A stretch of 64,000 bases of DNA from Balanoglossus misakiensis (GCA_040954595.2 CM082585.2:4960001-5024000); one strand, 5' to 3'. Shown: positions 1 to 11,085, counted from the stretch's first letter. Translations and numbers: made by a program. Notes: a model not told the origin generated them from the sequence alone.

Positions 1-588
1 TCAAATTGGAAATCGGATACGTTATTAGGCAAAAAATAATTGTTTTGTGTGATGCCATTAAAAATCTAACTTCAAGAGTTGACGTTTCGTGCATTTTGTA
101 AGTTAATACCACATCGAAACAAAAGAGTACATTAACAAATTACAAACTGTTTTTACGTTACCTGCTGCCGTTCATGAAAGCTGGAGCTTTTAATATAAAC
201 AAAAACCTCACTGAGCCAAATGCAATTGCCTTTAATTCCTGCCGTGAGTACTTTTATCGACATAACAAGATATTCGTTTTGATGACCATCTTGTGTACTG
301 AGAATCAATGAATCAAGTCTGGAAATTTGTTTGTCTGTGTGATCGTCTATCTTTATGTGCATATACCCAACTATCCAGCTACACTATCAACTACCAATCC
401 AATAGACACCCACCCACGCACCCGTCTATATATCTATCCTGTCTGTTTGTGTGCGTGCGTGTCCCTCTCTTCTCTTATACGGAGGGGCGATACAACAGAC
501 ATTCCGGCATGACGTCTGACGTCACTACCGCTTTTAAGCCTCACGAATCATCCTCCGTTGACCAGTCCTTATCAGAAGCTCGGTCAGC
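1..588. other. Upstream region of the arm GPCR gene
   Basis: No coding region is supported here. A TATATAT stretch sits at 427-433. A near-CRE (TGACGTCT, 510-517) runs directly into a perfect CRE palindrome (TGACGTCA, 517-524), about 65 bp upstream of the GPCR start codon. The CRE pair is the only plausible promoter element I can point to; its activity is inferred from the motif alone. Confidence 0.4.
510..524 (+). promoter_or_regulatory. Tandem CRE-like motif upstream of GPCR
   Basis: TGACGTCT overlaps TGACGTCA by one base. The second is the full CREB/ATF palindrome. It lies 64 bp before the GPCR ATG, the range expected for a proximal promoter element or 5' UTR. The same motif is present upstream of the inverted GPCR copy. 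Confidence 0.4.
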
Positions 589-1617
589 ATGGAGCTCTCT
601 TTGGTGACAGTCATCTATCTATCTGTCCTCTGCATTGTCACGGTGGCCGGCAACGCCGTCGTCATCGCCACCCTTTGCACACACCGAACACTTCTCTCGA
701 GACATCACTACCGATTCATCCTCAGTCTGAGTCTGACCGATTTTCTTCAAGGAGTGGCGGTGCTGCCCATGGAGGTGGGCGTGGCGTCGCTCCAGTCGCC
801 GAATCTCAACTTGTGTCGAATGCTCTGGGGAACCACGTCCTTTCTGTCGCTGGCAAACACGGTGAGCACCTGCACAGTGAGTATCCACAAGTACATTCAG
901 ATTTTCTACCCGTATCGTTACTTGACTTGGTTCGGCGAGAAAACCGTCGGCATCATCATCGCGCTCACCTGGGTACTGTCGCTGCCCGGGTTTGTGCCGC
1001 CCATCGCCGCCTTCAGCAACGAACAGTACAATGTAACTCTCACCCGTAAGTGTCCAAGAATCCGATCGAACGGCATTGCTGTGTACGCGGGGGCTGCCTT
1101 CTTTGTCATTCCGTCGCTGTGTATAATGTTCACCGCGGCTCGCACGGCCGTTTTGGTCCGCCAACAGTCGCGGCGTGTCAAAGCCATGCTTCAAGCGCCC
1201 GTCAGGGCCGGGGAGTCGGCCGGATCATCCGCCGTGGCGACGATACCGATTCTGACCAAGAAGGAGATCAAGGCGGCCCTCATGGCTTCCCTGGTGGTCA
1301 TCGCTTACCTGTGCACATGGAGTCCGGTCCACACCATACTCCTGCTGAGAGCCGCGTGCGACCGCTGCGTCATCACGAACCACATGGTCAAGTGGGGCTG
1401 GAGATGCTCCTACCTCAACGCGGCCATCAACCCCCTCCTCTACTCGTACGACAGCACGCTGTCCACCGCCTTCAAGAAACTTCTTCGCGCGGCGTCCGCC
1501 TGTTTCTCAAGGAAGACCAGCGAAGTGGCACCACTACAGCAGCACGCAAGTCTACCAACGTATGGCACGCGGCTTCGTGGCAGTTCTTCACACGAGTCTG
1601 CAACAGACGAGAGATGA
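589..1617 (+). CDS. Class A (rhodopsin-like) orphan GPCR, intronless, copy 1
   Basis: This 342-residue seven-transmembrane receptor is in one exon. Recognised landmarks are GN at 21-22 (N1.50), SLTD at 48-51 (D2.50), C76 with C155 as the probable extracellular disulfide, W128 in TM4, P175 in TM5, CTWSP at 242-246 in TM6 and NPLLY at 281-285 in TM7. The TM3 end reads H-K-Y (100-102) where the family normally has D/E-R-Y, so the ionic-lock acid and arginine are both replaced. Position 3.32 is threonine, which argues against an amine receptor. The third intracellular loop is moderate (about 185-225), and the tail is Ser/Ala rich. The ATG at 589 is chosen because TM1 follows within ten residues. 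Family membership is clear; ligand and subfamily are not. An identical inverted copy lies at 47673-48701. Confidence 0.9.
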   Translation: MELSLVTVIYLSVLCIVTVAGNAVVIATLCTHRTLLSRHHYRFILSLSLTDFLQGVAVLPMEVGVASLQSPNLNLCRMLWGTTSFLSLANTVSTCTVSIHKYIQIFYPYRYLTWFGEKTVGIIIALTWVLSLPGFVPPIAAFSNEQYNVTLTRKCPRIRSNGIAVYAGAAFFVIPSLCIMFTAARTAVLVRQQSRRVKAMLQAPVRAGESAGSSAVATIPILTKKEIKAALMASLVVIAYLCTWSPVHTILLLRAACDRCVITNHMVKWGWRCSYLNAAINPLLYSYDSTLSTAFKKLLRAASACFSRKTSEVAPLQQHASLPTYGTRLRGSSSHESATDER

Positions 1618-1725
1618 GGTGGACTAGAATCTTGAATTCACTTTCACAGAAAGGCTGTATCACGACGGGTCGAAGCTAAGTGAGTTTGTCATTTCCGAAA
1701 TACACAATAACATGTGTAAGCTTTA

Positions 1726-1951
1726 AGGGACAAAGTCGCTCTCTTTTGCAATGTATTTGGTCAGTTGTGTTTGACACGAAAAGCTGTATATATATTCTGT
1801 TTGACGTCTTAAAGCATACTTAAGTACTGGTCAGCTGTATACAAACTTCACTCTGCTTGTAAACTGACTTTTGTTAACCAGGAGACTTAATGCGAGTATT
1901 CAAGGTATTCTTGATATCACAGAACGGTCAAAAAGAGCGATTTTTGTCCCT
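1726..1951. mobile_element. 226-bp MITE with AGGGACAAA termini and TTA duplication
   Basis: The left end begins AGGGACAAAGTCGCTCTC. The right end, read on the minus strand, begins AGGGACAAAAATCGCTCTTT. Both ends are flanked by TTA (1723-1725 and 1952-1954), a 3-bp TWA-type target duplication as seen in PIF/Harbinger-like elements. There is no coding capacity. The inverted copy is at 47339-47564. A related terminus occurs near 49838. Confidence 0.6.
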
Positions 1952-1954
1952 TTA

Positions 1955-2330
1955 ATGTTTGAAATGATTGCGCCTGTGTACTAGGCCGAAACACGTCCAA
2001 CAATTTCTTTTAATTGTAGATTTTACGTTTTCCCGTTTGTGTGCATAATACAAATCCGCTGGGGTCACCGTGCTTGTTTCTAAAATACTGGGCCGCGATT
2101 TTAGTCTATAATGAAAACAAAATAACTGCTGAGTCAGCATTTTTGACAAAATATTTAACAAAGTTTATCTCAAAATAGAGCGGGGTGACTGTATGATTTT
2201 ATTCGACCACAGAATATAATTATTAACATTCGGCCGAGCTATGTGTATATTTTCATAATGAATAAATTCGTCCGATGGGAAGAGAGAAAATGTACTTCGT
2301 TCGCAGTACATCTTTGAGTGAAAAGTCTTT
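1955..2330 (-). repeat. Dispersed repeat related to 58180-58480
   Basis: Read on the minus strand, this segment matches the plus strand near 58180-58480 with substitutions and indels. Shared landmarks in order are a CACATAGCTC block, a GTCACnnCGCTCTATTT block, GTTAAATATTTT, GCTGAGTCAGCA, a GACTAAAATC block and GGTGACCCC. Divergence is much higher than between the palindrome arms, so this is an older interspersed family. I do not recognise it. Confidence 0.5.
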
Positions 2331-4977
2331 AAATTATCTCAAACAAAGACATTTCTAGTGCCGATGGTGTAAAATTACTTGTTAATGACAACACTTTCAA
2401 TTATACCGATCGCACATCCTTAAAATACTTTTAAAGGTTCACTTCTGACATGTCAATACTCAAAGACACAGAAAGCGAGGCCTCAGGAGCGTGCGTTGCG
2501 ATCGCACTAATCATTCCACCACTAGAGGCCTAGACCGGCAACCGTCCAACATTCTCCGGTGGGCGGTCCTTCCACATGCCCGTGTATTGGCAAACGTGCG
2601 ATAAAAATGCTTTGATATAGAAAACCAAGGTACAGTGCGCGCGGTCGACGACGCTTTCAAAACACATGCGCCGTTGTTAACACAGTAAGATTTTGTAGTA
2701 GTGAACGCAATATTATCATTTGCGAAATCTGACGTTTTGTTCTTGAATAACAAATAGGTTTTGTTTATATTATCACAGTGCTCACCACAATATAAGGTGT
2801 AGTGAACTAAAAAATATGTAATTTATCACTCAGAATATTTTCACTGTTAGCACATTTTATTCTTGTTATTGGTTGAACAAATTGAAATAGGTACATTTTA
2901 AAATTATTATCAGATTTTTGATTTCTGTAAAGACGCACTTGAAGACGAAATTCATTTTCTTTTTGAGAGTGAATTATATCATGTAATTTCGAGTATCTGC
3001 ATTGTTTAAGTTATTTTGACATAAGTTTTTAAAACCCAGACGTTTTATTTCTCCGATTCTGATTTTCCACTTGTTGCTGTTAGATATTTTAGTTGTTCTC
3101 TAAGAAATGGAAGATTAACTAACACATTAGTTCTGTGGATATTTTCAACATATGCTATTTAGCTGTTTCAATACTAAGAATGCCTTGCGAGAGTGTTTGT
3201 GATATCAATGTTTTATTGGCCATGTTCAAAGAGGAGGTGGCTATATCCTGACTCTACATGAATTGTGATGTCATGTGGGGGAAATGCCACAATATTAACA
3301 ACGGGGTCTGGACTAGTCTTGCTCCAAGAATGGGTGATACTGAAATGCGCGTCCGCGTTTCGTATAGAACGTCCTTGTTTCTGTATTTCTTAATGTATTG
3401 TATGTCTTTGTGTTTTGTTTCGTTTCTTGCAATAAATAAATATTTAACAAAAAAACGGCATCAGTTTATTGACATATTACACCTAAAGGACCTCCATAGA
3501 ACGAAAGTTAAATATAATGCACGACTTTTCAAGTTGCAAAGTATGTATTTCAAGGAGCTGTCAAGACGACGAAAAATGATTGGAAAGTCTCGAGGACGCA
3601 CAAAACGCCGATCAGCCCTAGTGATTTGACAAGAAGCTCTCAATGTCGCCGATACTGTCAATCATTCAGCACCTCTTGATTGCGGGCTGAGACCGAGCCA
3701 CGTGACATAGAAAAACCTTGATAATTACATATTTGACAGAGTAAGTAAGGGGTATGGCCCGTTGTGAGGAGATAAAGCCCGCTGGGGGACTGTTTTAGGC
3801 CAAATGCAAAAAAAAAATATGAGCTGAGTGACATACTTTGAGATATGAAAAAAAAACCTGAGCAAGGAAGTGCATGGGCCTGTCGAAAATATTAGCACTG
3901 TATCAAGACTACGATTTGCAACAAACACTTAGATAATGCGAGTTTCGACACTCGACACACCGTTTACATGTACACCTATACGATGTGGGCACGTAAACGA
4001 GGCAAGTGTCAAAAGCTACTCGAATCAACCGTCGCCATGCCAACAACGACTATTGTCGTCAACACTGCCGGGAAGCCTCTATGGAAGTGACCAGATCATT
4101 GGCAAGTTTTCGAGTAATCACGTCTTCGGCGCTACGTAAGCACTTGGCATCTACAAGTTCAACTTCAGTTACTGTTTCCAACGTTTCGCCGGTGTCACAT
4201 CAACGCCACACCCCATCAACAGTATCAAATAATCGGCAAATTCATACAATTCAGCGTGTAACTTTTGAGCGAGTTCTTGTTCGTTTTTGTTTGTTCGTGC
4301 GATTACTCTGTTTACCATATTTCAGCATTGTTACCTTTCGTCCTTTATGATCCAACAGGTGGTACATTATTATGTAAATATATTCAGCGTTACTGAATTT
4401 ATGCAGATTCTTACCAGTAAACGGTTGTTCTCATATTTTACTCGAGGAAGCTTCAGATTATTTGTGACAGTTGTAAAATAGAAAATAAAATTTAGGCGTC
4501 ACCGTACAGAGGAAAATTATCTCAAATTTGAATTTCAATTGGTCTCCAATCTCTGCGTTAACTACGTGAAGAAAATAAAAATAGCGGGTTTTTATGCAGA
4601 TAGGAAAACGCGTTGGTGATTATTCATGTTTTTAAAAAAAACACCTCACAGACGGACTTTAATATAGCAAAAAATTGAAAGTTTCTGCGGGCTATCAATG
4701 TTATACAAAATCTGTCCCCGAGGCGTGTACTGCATTAGCAAATTGGAATGTTACTTGCCGCCGCATTTCCTTCGTCAATACTCACATTTTGCGAAACTCG
4801 CGGATGCGTTACTTCCAAAGTCTACCGAACGTGCGGGATTTGAGCCTCCGCTCAATGCCGCACTACGTACCGGTCACCAGATTCGCAATGGGTGTACACT
4901 GAGACGATTATCCCTAACAGGTATACTAGTCTCAGGTGTATATGAGAAGTTCTGGACTTGCTAAAGCTGTCTACAAA

Positions 4978-5085
4978 TGGAAGAGAGAGGGGGGGAAGAG
5001 AGAGATATAGCGAGAGATAGCGAGAGAGAGGGGGGAGGGGGAAGAGAGACAGATAGCGAGAGAGAGAGAGAGGGGGAGGGGGAAG
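4978..5085 (+). repeat. Polypurine GA/GGGA tract
   Basis: An almost uninterrupted purine strand of GAGAG, GGGGG and GATAGCGAGAG units. Such mirror-like purine tracts can adopt triplex structures and are prone to length errors; copy 2 differs here by one inserted base relative to copy 4. Confidence 0.7.
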
Positions 5086-5406
5086 TTTGGTAAATAGATT
5101 TATAATATCGTCAGATCATAAAATCAAATGTCATAAATGTCGAATAGATTTCCCAAGACCCTCTTTCTGGGCAGAACATGGTCATACTCGCCCAGGTATA
5201 CCGATATCGAGAGAGGCCACTGTTTCGCGAGTATTAATTTTCGCGTTCACTTATTTCATTCACTGCATCGTTATCTTCAAAAAACATTTACGCAATTTTT
5301 ATTTCCACGCCGCTATTTTGGCTCTCGCGTATTTGGCGAAAATTAATTGCTCGCGAAAATAAAGTGTTCTACAGAGCCCTTTACGCCGTCCGTCGCAGGG
5401 ACCGTT

Positions 5407-5418
5407 TGCGCATGCGCA
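5407..5418. promoter_or_regulatory. NRF1-type palindrome TGCGCATGCGCA
   Basis: This is a perfect match to the palindromic nuclear respiratory factor 1 consensus. No start codon or exon is evident nearby, so the promoter it would serve is unknown. Confidence 0.3.
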
Positions 5419-7101
5419 GTGTTCTGTAACGACTTGCTATTTTAACTTATTTACACGTGAAGTGTCAAAGTTCATAATACCAGAAATTGTTGACTGTTCA
5501 ATATTATAGAATGCAACAAGTACCAAAGGCTGAACGGGCATTGTACAGATGGGTTCCCTTTCAATAACCAACTATTCATTTTAACGTTGATTATAATACC
5601 CGGTCAGAGACAAGTCTCTATGTAGCCCTTGTTCTGCTCTCGAGTTTTCTGGTTCACAGGCCCCTGTTGACCTAGATGTACTTTGATCCAATGGAATGGA
5701 AAAATATACCGTAATGCCTATACCAATGTCGATCAAAAAATATCTAAAACCACCGGTTTAATTTGGTGAGGCATATGAACGGTGTGAACCAATCTCGTGG
5801 TACTCGAATTAAAAGATCTATAGAATGATGTGTGTACAGCTCTCATCTACGCACACACATACCGTCATGGTACTCAGACCAGAAGGTGAAAGTGTCCTGT
5901 ATTGTCATTGCCATATCCTTGCTATTCATTCTAACTTTGAATGCACACGCCCTCAGCCCAGGTCAGACATTGTCTGCTCCTTTGTTCTGCTCTCTGTAGA
6001 AACGCGTTCGTCCTCGGCATTTCATTTGGACAGCAAGGAGCACCAACGGTAACCCGTCCCACTTTGAAGAGTAGGAACCCATTTCTTCAAGAAGTAAAGT
6101 GTCCTTCTCATGAACAGAACAGAACAGAACAGAACATCAGGTAATGTCCGAGTCTTGCACTATAAACTCACCCCGAAAAGTGTTTTTTGGGGGGAGCTAA
6201 CAGACGCTTGTTGACCAGATAACAAATGGAATGGAAAACTATTAGACTAAGTATATCACATGCAGTAATGGCTGGCGTAAAACGTTTGCTTGTTCGGTGT
6301 TTGAACGTCAGAATGGAAGTCGCATGGTTCACGGTCGCTTCTTCACCAGATAAGTTACGTCACATTTTGCAAATTCATTCCGAGGTGGTATCATATTTTA
6401 TGTTTGCAAACTTCACGACGAATGCCAACCGTCAGTGTATTCAGTATTGAAGCCCCGTTCTATTTCATGCCTTGCGCAAACCTGTTCTCTCGTGTATGTG
6501 GCAAACCGCATCAAAGTGAAGGGTGTCTCAGTTACGTTAAATGCACCCTTTTTCTTGAATGACTTACGCCAGCACTCATATACAAACTTCAGAAAACTGA
6601 TTCTTGACTGGCTTGATCTGCTTGGTTTGAATCATGTTGAAGGGGTGTGTTGTTACCGGGCGTGTCTCCAACCACACAGCCGATAGCAAACGCGCAGCGT
6701 CACCCCAGAGCAGAACTCGCCAGCCACGCACAGCTACAGTGGACATCCTGAATTGTTTTGATGATGGCGGTGATGCAGAAAAGAGAGTGTTGAGTATAGT
6801 TGATAAGCCATTGATTCGTGCGACAGCGATATCAAGTAGACAAAACCTTGCACTTCCACGGACTGCCGTCTTCATATATGTACTTTTATGAGCTGGAAGA
6901 CACGCGCCCAAACACACACAGACACACCCCCACACACATACACACACATTTATGTAAACGACTGCATTTGAGTCGGTACTTGGCAGGCTTTCTGAAAAGC
7001 AGTCTCCAAGATTCCCTAAAGGTTTACTATTGTATACAAGTGTATACTAGTTGTGCCGACCCCTCCAACATAAATGCGTGATCTAAATTCCTTACTCTAC
7101 T

Positions 7102-7127
7102 CACGGTTACTTCTTCTAGTAACCGTG
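7102..7127. repeat. Perfect 10-bp-arm hairpin
   Basis: CACGGTTACT is followed by a TCTTCT loop and then AGTAACCGTG. It is a compact perfect inverted repeat with no adjoining gene. Function unknown. Confidence 0.5.
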
Positions 7128-7516
7128 CTCTACTGGATGGTTCACGCTGTCCTTTGAAAGACCGGACAATGTCACTTGTATACTGGGAGGGTCATGGCCT
7201 ACTTTGATGACCATGTGCAGTGTGAAAGACTTCTGAGCTTTTGAATCTCTGAATACCTTAGTTTTTGAATGTCTATCACAAGAATCTCCTCCACGTAGTA
7301 CAGGTCGGATAAAAAACATAGCGTCATAGGCACCGTGATCCCATTTGAGGATTACATGGAAGTAGGCTTATACCAGAATAAAAAAATCACCCGTGACGTT
7401 GGCAAGCATATATGACCTAACCAATTATAAATATGGAAATGTAACAACAATAACTAGGACCATGCTCAAATAAACTGCCATGTGTCATGGCAATGAATCT
7501 TAGTGCTAGAAAAATT

Positions 7517-7517
7517 G

Positions 7518-7556
<39 letters not shown>
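7517..7556 (+). repeat. GACA/CAGA tetranucleotide microsatellite
   Basis: About ten consecutive GACA units with one GACG interruption. It has the same length in the other arm copies as far as I can see. Confidence 0.8.
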
Positions 7557-7689
7557 CGCTCACTGACCTGCCACTGGTAATTAATAATAGAACAGCTGGT
7601 AGTCTTTGTGACAGCTGGCCTATTAAATTTATGTAAACATATAGAGTACCAAATAAGTATATTATTTCAATCACCACAAGTAACATAAC

Positions 7690-7930
7690 TACCAAAGGTC
7701 AAAGCACTCTGACACGCGGTTTGAAAGAAAACAATTTTTGACGAAAAATTGCAAAAATTTCCCCAATTACACAAATATGCAAATTTCACTATTATTTTTC
7801 AACACCTTACTTGGGTTACCCCAAGAAACATTCCTACTAAATTTCAAAGCAAGCGGTTTTAGACAAAAGGATTTTTGACCGAAAATGGGGAAACAATGCT
7901 CAGAAATATTAAATATGCAAATTGTGTACT
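7690..7930 (+). repeat. Direct repeat pair of about 138 bp with octamer motifs
   Basis: Two diverged units each contain CAAAGCA..CGGTTT, TTTTTGAC(C)GAAAAT and ATATGCAAAT. The ATGCAAAT words lie at 7777-7784 and 7915-7922, 138 bp apart. It resembles an interspersed repeat internally duplicated rather than a gene. Confidence 0.5.
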
Positions 7931-8152
7931 CAACATTTTTGCTCATTCATGTTTCTCATTTCAACAGTACATCTTCGGTAAAAGTTGCGAATAAGAACAT
8001 CTGTGACGTCACGAAGAAAATAACGCTGCTAAGTATATGCATCCAGTAAGCTTGTAAACTATGTCTGAAATTACCAAGGTAATTAGTGGTCATTATTGTA
8101 CACCCACTGCAATGCACTATGCAATGCTATAGTGTGCTGTACACACATCTTC

Positions 8153-8288
8153 AACTGTGTCATACGTATGCAAATGTGCATGATTCCACTGAGTTATACG
8201 TATGCAAATTTGCATGAATCCACCGTGCGATACGTATGCAAATCTGAATTTTTCCACTGTGTCATACGAATGCAAATTTGCATGAAGG
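8153..8288 (+). promoter_or_regulatory. Four-unit 34-bp tandem array of POU octamer motifs
   Basis: Four units of exactly 34 bp each carry ATGCAAAT, at 8168, 8202, 8236 and 8270. In units 2 and 4 the motif extends to ATGCAAATTTGCAT, a palindrome of overlapping octamers. ATGCAAAT is the established POU/Oct-factor site. The array lies about 150 bp upstream of the sulfotransferase start exon. Spacing is constant although other unit positions vary. Mirror and direct copies are at 19961-20096, 29195-29330 and 41002-41137. Confidence 0.55.
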
Positions 8289-8445
8289 GGCATGGAGACT
8301 AAGTACAGGTGATTTATTTGAGGTTGTGTTATGCCCGAATAAAATGAAATTTATCTACTACTGATGAAAAAACAGTGGCTTGTTTTTATGTCTAAATTTA
8401 GGACTAAAGTATGCAGACATGTTTGATTTATTTTAGATACGACTA

Positions 8446-10097
8446 ATGTTCTTGGTGATGTTAAGTGTCAGTGTCATTGTAACCTTGTACTATGTGTTGC
8501 ATGAAGACTATTCGAGTACATTTGTCAAAAAGACATATAGGTAGGTGAATAATATCTGCATTATAGCATCTACTGTCTTGGCCAATGCAATTTAATTCCA
8601 TTATAATTAAACTATACGAAGGATTGAAATGCACTTGCTATGACAATGAACCTTTCGTACTTACAGCGGCTATTTTAGTTGAAAAATGGTCAGAGAATAA
8701 GTTGTATATATGAAGACCTAGATTCATTTTGACTGCGCGTGCGCTCGCTCTCGCGTCCAAGAGTGCGCGATGTATATACTTATTGTTTCAATTTATGATG
8801 ACGCGTAAGTGATCCAATTACCGGTTATAGTCATATTTCAGGATTTCACGCGAGGGCGTCAGTTTCGGAGATTCATTCACAACGTTGGATACCGCCGCCA
8901 TCCAGAAGCCGTGGACTGGCCGAACGTTGCGAGCAACTTAACAACGTGGCGTATATCTTCAACCGCAAGACGGGCAGTACAACTCTTGTAACACTGATCG
9001 ATAGATTCGCAAAGAAAAACCAATTTACTCATGAAAAACAAATTATACACCACGAAGGTAGCGGATACAAAGGAACCATGAGACTCTATCACGTGAATGG
9101 GGAAAATCATGGTGCCGAATTAGCCGTGCTGAAAATGCAACGAAGAAATCGTATTCATTTCTTGAGAGAGAATGGAACACTAAATATTGTCGGCGCTGAT
9201 AAAACTGGACTGAACTGCCGTGGTGCAAAATCTCCCAATACAATTTTGGTCTCAATCGTACGTGAGCCAGCTGCAAACTTTGAATCCGCGTTTGAATTTT
9301 TCCATTTGGAAAGATTCCTTAAGAAAACACATTATCCAAATAGCACCGCAAAATTGAAAGAATTTCTACAGAACGCAGAATATTACTTCAAGGTGATTCA
9401 AAGAAAGGGGGAACCACCCCAAGTGGCCGTGGTACGGAACGGCCAGGCCCGCCATCTCGGTTTGGACCAGGAATATCACCACAACCCTGATAAGTACTTT
9501 ACAACACTGGAGAAAGAACTTGACTTAGTTCTTGTGGCTGAATATTACGACCATTCCCTGGTGTTGCTGAAAAGGATTATGTGCTGGAAAATGGAGGATA
9601 TATTGTATATATCACGACGGGTGCGTTCGAGATCAAAGCGTGTTCCTCTCGATGAACACTTGAAAGAGTCCATACGCAAATGGAACTTTCTGGATGTCCA
9701 GATATATGACATGTTCAACAAAACGCTGTGGCGGAAAATTCGAGAATATGGACCCGATTTTGACAAAGATTTGAAAGATTTCCGTTTGACCAGGGATGCA
9801 GTGGTGAAAGACTGCGACACATTTCACCGTGTTTCCCCGGGTACAATATCTTTGCTTGAGCGTCGGGGCACAGTTATGGGAAATGCTCATGGGTTCTGCA
9901 CAAGACTGAACGTGGCCTGGCACCAGAGACATTCACGTATGTGGTGGAGGTATAAAGGAGGCGAATCGGTTTTGATCAGTCTTAAAGGTAAGGATTTCTA
10001 TCCTATAAATGATTACCACTGCCCAAAAAACTATAGCCTACGATATGCACTCAAACTCAACACTTATAAGTCTGTCCGATACCCCAAACTTCCATAG
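8446..10097 (+). CDS. Galactose-3-O-sulfotransferase family (Gal3ST) gene, copy 1, two visible coding exons
   Basis: Gal3ST enzymes are Golgi type II membrane proteins that move sulfate from PAPS to the 3-OH of galactose on glycolipids or glycans. Exon 1 (8446-8540) starts with ATG and encodes 31 residues with a short cytoplasmic end and a hydrophobic signal anchor (FLVMLSVSVIVTLYYVL), ending at a GTAGGT donor. The main exon ends with TAG at 10097. It holds KTGSTT (8967-8984, 5'-phosphosulfate loop), REPAANFESAF (9261-9293, 3'-phosphate site) and the family hallmark LVAEYYDHSLVLLKR followed by a CWKMEDILY block. The strong acceptor at 8840-8841 gives the wrong phase; an AG at 8853-8854 restores it, predicting about 445 residues against roughly 420 in vertebrates. 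The C-terminal 100 residues appear extended. Acceptor site below DE-level certainty: family assignment is firm, substrate is unknown. Confidence 0.85.
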
Positions 10098-10610
10098 TTG
10101 AGTAATCTAGTTTTTCCTCAAAATTTTGTCACATTTCATTTTTGTTTATTCAGTTTCCTTCAGCCTAAACTGTTGTGGCAGTTTCGTTGTCCTTTAGAAT
10201 TTTCCCATTTTCCTAGATTATTCTGTTTCTCTTTTGCTTTGTTTTTCCACCAGTTTGATCCAGAGTTTTTTCTTTATGTATTATGTATTCAGCATGCACC
10301 TGTTCTGCTCTAAAATGTACATCTTCTTTGCAATTCTAGACAATTTGTTTTCTTTCTTTTTCTTTCAAATATTTTGTTAGGGCCATGAAGGAAGATCTGT
10401 TCTGACAAACTATATTTCATGGTCCCCACCAATAGTACAAAAAAATCAAATTTATGTAATTTAATTACTTCTTATGGTGAAATCAATTATAATTATAACA
10501 CACCATGCAGCGAACCCTCGATCGTGATTCGTCAATACGACGTCACGTGACCTTAGTCATTTCGAACTTTTCCCCAGGGCTTCAGTTCGATCGGTTTGGT
10601 GTGTTATAAA

Positions 10611-10782
10611 ACACATGATGACAAGAGTGTATTTCTGATGACCTCGGGACTGCCAGTCACACCAAAACAGTCTGTTTTCCCTCGGACTATGCCCTCGGGC
10701 AGACAAGACTGTTTTAGTTGTGACTAGCATCGCCCTCGGTCATCAAAATACACTGTCGCCCTCATTGTCAGTCATCATGTGT
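10611..10782. repeat. 172-bp foldback FB1 with CCCGAG/CGAGGG core
   Basis: ACACATGATGAC at the left is mirrored by GTCATCATGTGT at the right. Imperfect inner arms continue through AGTGTATTT..TGATGAC and AGTCACACCAAAACAGTC to a centre that reads, on the minus strand, GCCCGAGGGCATAGTCCGAG followed by GG. There is no coding capacity. Copies lie at 17467-17638, 31653-31824 and 38508-38679. Related cores occur at 55905-56075 and 59958-60034. Confidence 0.7.
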
Positions 10783-11085
10783 ATACTGTAAAATACAGCA
10801 TAGATTCCACAGAGGTCGAAATGCTAAATAGAGTTCAGACTTCTTCGAGTACTGAATTTCCCTGCCGAGCTGCTAGCTATGTCGTAGCCTGTGAGGTGTG
10901 CGATTGCTGTTTGTGTTTTTTAATTCACTGGGCACTTTTCGAACAAACCTGAGGCAATATTTGATGTGCCCACGAGGACAAGAGGGAGATTAGTGTCGTG
11001 TCGCGATTTTCCTTTTGAATTCTGACTGCTGCAAACAACCGCAATGACGTCAACAAAGAACACGTCGTATACAATGTGAAGTCCG

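Larger units (their letters stand above)
1618..3257. other. Intergenic, repeat-derived sequence
   Basis: I see no supported gene. The stretch contains a 226-bp MITE (1726-1951). From about 1955 to 2330 it contains a copy, on the minus strand, of a dispersed repeat also present near 58180-58480; both include the phrase GCTGAGTCAGCA and a GGTGACCCC box. The rest is AT-rich with frequent stops. Confidence 0.5.
3258..8152. other. Long non-coding or unassigned stretch between GPCR and sulfotransferase
   Basis: I see no convincing gene in about 4.9 kb. Short open frames occur but lack recognisable domains, codon bias or splice context. Notable contents are a purine-rich tract (4978-5085), an NRF1-type palindrome (5407-5418), an AACAG pentanucleotide repeat (about 6113-6137), a CA-rich tract (about 6899-6950), a 10-bp-arm hairpin (7102-7127), a GACA microsatellite (about 7517-7556) and a 138-bp direct repeat with octamer motifs (about 7690-7930). 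Confidence 0.45.

Noticed and set aside
3258-3629. 123-codon open frame
   Set aside because: No domain, no splice context, and it is shortened in copy 2 by a single-base difference. Probably chance.
4800-4960. tRNA or tRNA-derived SINE on the minus strand
   Set aside because: GGCTCAAATCC resembles a B box, but no convincing A box at the right distance and no cloverleaf could be drawn.
6576-6947. 123-codon minus-strand frame
   Set aside because: Its start is encoded by the CA/GT simple repeat, and there is no recognisable domain.
8153-8288. CRISPR-like array of 34-bp repeats
   Set aside because: Contiguous tandem units without spacers, in an intron-bearing animal genome, with transcription-factor motifs.
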